Part shown: piece by piece, positions 61,546-64,000 of the stretch
Layout of the letters: the number at the start of each line of letters is the position of its first letter
Position numbering within the stretch: position 1 is the first letter of the stretch
Source: Bacilli bacterium
Lineage (GTDB): Bacteria; Bacillota_I; Bacilli_A; RF39; UBA660
Length of the DNA stretch: 64,000 nucleotides
Direction of reading: 5' to 3'
NCBI GenBank assembly: GCA_017553685.1
Contig: JAFZKH010000007.1
Span: 62,001-126,000, forward strand
Made by a program: the position numbers and the translations under genes
The notes under the pieces: model-generated
What the model was told of the DNA's origin: nothing
What the model saw: the letters and a program-made list of their open reading frames with translations, nothing else
Database searches by the model: none

Positions 61546-62424
61546 TTACTCCTTTTTACTCCTTGGATGAGCATTTTCATATTCTTCTTTTACCATATTA
61601 TTAGATACATGAGTATATATTTGAGTAGTCTCTATATTTTCATGACCAAGCATAGTTTGAATACTTCTTAGGTCTGCTCCATGATTTAATAAATGCGTTG
61701 CAAATGAATGTCTTAATGTATGAGGTGATAGTTCTTTTTTAATACCTTTATCTCTCGCTATTTCTTTAAGTATTTTAAAGAAACCTTGTCTACTAAGAGA
61801 TTCTCCCCTACTATTTAAGAATAATATATCATTTACTTTATTCTTTAATAATGTTTTTCTATATATATTAATATATTCATATAAATAAGATGTTGCTATC
61901 TCATTTATAGGCATTATTCTTTCTTTAGATCCTTTACCAAATATTCTTACTATATTTAAATCAAAATCTATATCATTTACATTTAGATTTAATAACTCAG
62001 ATACTCTAAGACCTGATGAATACATTAATTCAAGCATGGCTTTATTCCTATATTCAAATGCATTAGTAGGATTTATATCTAATAGTTTATCTATATCTTC
62101 TTCAGACAATACTCTAGGAATACTTTTCTTAGTTTTTAAACCAGTAATATCTTCACATGGATTAATATCTATTAATGAATTCTTCTCTAAAAAATTAAAA
62201 TAATTCTTTAAAGTAACTATATGTCTATTTATACTTTTAGGATTAATATCTAAACTAGAAATATAATTAATTATATCTTTCTTATCTACACCTTTATACC
62301 CTTTATTAACATAGTTAAAAAAGCTATATAAATCTCTTTTATAGGCATCTATTGTATTAGAACTAAGTTGTCTTTCAATTATAAGATAATTCATATAATC
62401 ATATATTTCTTTTTCTATGTCCAT
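61546..62424 (-). CDS. xerD: Tyrosine recombinase XerC/XerD family
   Basis: Xer recombinases resolve chromosome dimers at dif. The 292-residue protein has the N-terminal SAM-like DNA-binding domain (YLIIERQLSSNTIDAYKRDL) and the catalytic domain with Arg in SSGLRVSELLNL, a Lys in FGKGSKERIMPI, HTLRHSFATHLL (H and R), GHENIETT and Tyr in QIYTHV. All six catalytic positions are seen. The length and lack of neighbouring phage genes argue for a housekeeping XerD rather than an integrase. It is followed within three bases by the mutase gene. Confidence 0.92.
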   Translation of the reverse strand: MDIEKEIYDYMNYLIIERQLSSNTIDAYKRDLYSFFNYVNKGYKGVDKKDIINYISSLDINPKSINRHIVTLKNYFNFLEKNSLIDINPCEDITGLKTKKSIPRVLSEEDIDKLLDINPTNAFEYRNKAMLELMYSSGLRVSELLNLNVNDIDFDLNIVRIFGKGSKERIMPINEIATSYLYEYINIYRKTLLKNKVNDILFLNSRGESLSRQGFFKILKEIARDKGIKKELSPHTLRHSFATHLLNHGADLRSIQTMLGHENIETTQIYTHVSNNMVKEEYENAHPRSKKE

Positions 62425-62445
62425 GTTTGCATATCCTCTATTATA

Positions 62446-62474
62446 ATTATATCATAAAAATATTATGTAAACAA
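62446..62474 (-). promoter_or_regulatory. xerD promoter
   Basis: On the minus strand, TTGTTT (62474-62469) and TATAAT (62451-62446) have a 17-base spacer. The -35 overlaps the T-run of the upstream terminator. Confidence 0.65.
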
Positions 62475-62500
62475 AAAAGAACAACTATTGTTGTTCTTTT
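62475..62500 (-). terminator. Terminator between the last gene and xerD
   Basis: The stem AAAAGAACAAC / GTTGTTCTTTT (62475-62485 with 62490-62500), with a four-base loop, ends in T residues on the minus strand. Confidence 0.88.
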
Positions 62501-62502
62501 AT

Positions 62503-64000
62503 TTAATCATCAATATCTTCGTTTATATAAGCATCTAAACCATCTAAAAAATTATTTTTTAAAGTTTTAGTTTTTGGTTCTGCTGCTGAAGCTGTTTCTT
62601 CTATAACTTTTTTTGAAAATTCTAAAGCAATTCTATTTCTTTCTTCTTTTAATTTAGCAAAGTGTAATTCTGCAGGAGACATATTTCTTATTTCAGCTTC
62701 TTCATCAAAAGATGCTTCTCTAGCAATCTTTTCAGCTTCATTTATAGGTTCAAACATAGCACTAATAGCAGCATTCTCATAAATATAATTAATTAAATCA
62801 TCACCATTTAAATTAGTTAATAATAGTTCTTTATCACAATGTTCTACAAAAGCAAATTTTTTAATTTCTTCTATTTTTTTAGCTAGACGTTCATCATAAT
62901 CTTTTAAAGCAGCAGCACGATCTTTTTGTAAAGTAAGAAATTTTTGATGAACATCAGATATTGTTTTATATGTTTTTTCAATACCTTCTTTAGTTTCATC
63001 TAATAACTCTGGAAAATCAGGGTCATTTGGATCATCAAATTGACAAACTAAATCTTCTAAAGTGGCATTGTTACCAATAATATCAAGATTATCATATTTT
63101 TTCTTTAAGAATTCCCATAGTATTTTAAACATTTCTATTTGAGGTAAATATAATTCTTCTTTTAATTTTTTGATTGTTTTACGGTTAAAATATCCTTTAC
63201 TGCATTCACTTAATTTTACTGATATAGTTCCAAGTTTTGAAAGCAGTTTACCATTTTTTTCTTCCAACTCTTCACCATCAACCATAGAAAACCTACGAAT
63301 TAAAGATTGTATTAAATCATAATGATCTTCTGAAAAGTATTTAATTAATTCTTCCTCTTCTTCTGCATCAGTATGATAAAATGAACCTTTTTCTTTCTTA
63401 TCTTGAATTCTTAAGTATTCTAATAAATTACTAAAAGCAAAAGCACCTTTAAGAATAACTTTATATAAGTATTCATCAAACTCTTTCTTATCAAAATTAT
63501 AATTACTTAAAAATTCTTTAGTTAGTTCAACTGCAAGACCTATATCACATATAGTTTCAGATGTAGCTGAATAAACATTAGAGTTTTCAAAAATATCTTC
63601 TATAAAAGCTTTAGGCACATCAAGTTTTAAATAAGTTTGCTTTGGATATTTAGGATGAGTAGGATATGTTTCTACACTATATTTATGTAGACTCATCATC
63701 ATATATGCAAGATTTCTAACTTTTTCTGGATCATCTGAAACTTTCTCAAATAGTTTAAATGATTTTGCTTTATTTTTTATTTCTTCTTCTAGACTCATAG
63801 TAATTGAACTATAATCAATTGCTCCAATTAGAATTGATCTTAAAGCTTCATAATCTAAACTTTCTAAATCTTTCATTTTCTTTCTAACAACATCACGTTT
63901 TGAATGTAAATCAGCTAAAAACTTCTTAGCTTCATATATATCCAAATTTATTTTTTGACCACTATTTACTTTTTCATCTTCATCTTTTTTATTAGTTAAA
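62503..64000 (-). CDS. Large helical hypothetical protein, 5'-truncated by window edge
   Basis: The frame is open from the right edge of the window to the stop at 62503. A TTG at 63945 is in frame, but no ribosome-binding site precedes it and the frame continues upstream (an acidic, Lys-rich leader TNKKDEDEKVNSGQK). The true start is therefore probably outside the window. About 499 residues are visible, largely helical and charged, with long coiled-coil stretches (about 330-400 of the visible part). There is no membrane segment. I recognise no family. Confidence 0.6.
   Translation of the reverse strand, partial: LTNKKDEDEKVNSGQKINLDIYEAKKFLADLHSKRDVVRKKMKDLESLDYEALRSILIGAIDYSSITMSLEEEIKNKAKSFKLFEKVSDDPEKVRNLAYMMMSLHKYSVETYPTHPKYPKQTYLKLDVPKAFIEDIFENSNVYSATSETICDIGLAVELTKEFLSNYNFDKKEFDEYLYKVILKGAFAFSNLLEYLRIQDKKEKGSFYHTDAEEEEELIKYFSEDHYDLIQSLIRRFSMVDGEELEEKNGKLLSKLGTISVKLSECSKGYFNRKTIKKLKEELYLPQIEMFKILWEFLKKKYDNLDIIGNNATLEDLVCQFDDPNDPDFPELLDETKEGIEKTYKTISDVHQKFLTLQKDRAAALKDYDERLAKKIEEIKKFAFVEHCDKELLLTNLNGDDLINYIYENAAISAMFEPINEAEKIAREASFDEEAEIRNMSPAELHFAKLKEERNRIALEFSKKVIEETASAAEPKTKTLKNNFLDGLDAYINEDIDD

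Noticed and set aside
61546-62424. Tyrosine recombinase as phage or island integrase
   Set aside because: XerD-like length and motifs, housekeeping neighbours, no attachment repeats or phage genes nearby.
63943-63945. TTG 63945 as a true start of the last gene
   Set aside because: No ribosome-binding site and the frame stays open to the window edge.

Overview
This is a 64 kb stretch of a strongly AT-rich bacterial chromosome. Coding is dense, arginine is almost always AGA, and TGA is used as a stop (for example at 14190-14192, 24717-24719 and 32175-32177), so the code is standard and not the Mycoplasma code. CIRCE/HrcA control, four T-box leaders, SepF and DivIVA, MltG and IreB point to a walled Bacillota lineage. 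The reduced, AT-rich style suggests an uncultured gut Bacilli/RF39-like group close to the Mollicutes; that placement is inference.

Layout, left to right. 1-2.1 kb: the end of an unknown gene, hemW and a small membrane protein. 2.1-8.5 kb: a heat-shock operon, CIRCE-hrcA-grpE-dnaK-pepF-dnaJ, with an oligoendopeptidase F gene between dnaK and dnaJ. 8.5-13.3 kb: a TPR-like protein, a lone Clp-type AAA module on the minus strand, two unknown membrane-anchored proteins and mtaB. 13.3-16.3 kb: rpsU, vanZ-like, ybeY, era, recO. 16.3-22.7 kb: glycine T-box-glyS, sepF-divIVA, isoleucine T-box-ileS, a YceD-like gene and rpmF. 22.7-27.6 kb: an AI-2E-family membrane protein, then an alanine T-box in front of cmk-alaS-mltG. 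27.6-32.2 kb: a pentapeptide-like protein, ireB-ruvX-DUF1292, and a trmR-trhP-trhP set for wobble-uridine modification. 32.2-36.9 kb: two MacB-like ABC transporters, each an ATPase fused to a permease. 37-41.5 kb: greA, tig, lon. 41.5-51.4 kb: a large unknown membrane protein, a valine T-box in front of an HExxH protein and valS, a zinc-ribbon polytopic protein, and proS. 51.4-57.4 kb: radC, an enlarged thyA-like gene, mnmA, a GNAT enzyme, unknown membrane proteins and an XRE-type regulator. 57.4-64 kb, all minus strand: unknown proteins, a phosphosugar mutase, a XerC/D recombinase and the end of a large unknown gene.

Most of the window is translation (four aminoacyl-tRNA synthetases under T-box control plus proS, several tRNA and rRNA modification enzymes, two ribosomal proteins) and protein quality control (DnaK/DnaJ/GrpE, trigger factor, Lon, PepF, a Clp-like ATPase). 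No CRISPR array, insertion sequence, tRNA, rRNA or prophage is visible. No intergenic gap exceeds about 260 bases, and the long ones are T-box leaders.

The most striking signals are these: a glycine T-box whose Stem I is cut down to one small hairpin with the GGA codon in its terminal loop; an IleRS whose HIGH motif reads GLHH; an alanyl-tRNA synthetase lacking the editing beta-barrel and C-terminal domain; a valine T-box placed ahead of an uncharacterised HExxH gene; an alanine T-box governing cytidylate kinase; and terminators whose loops or U-tracts double as parts of the next promoter.
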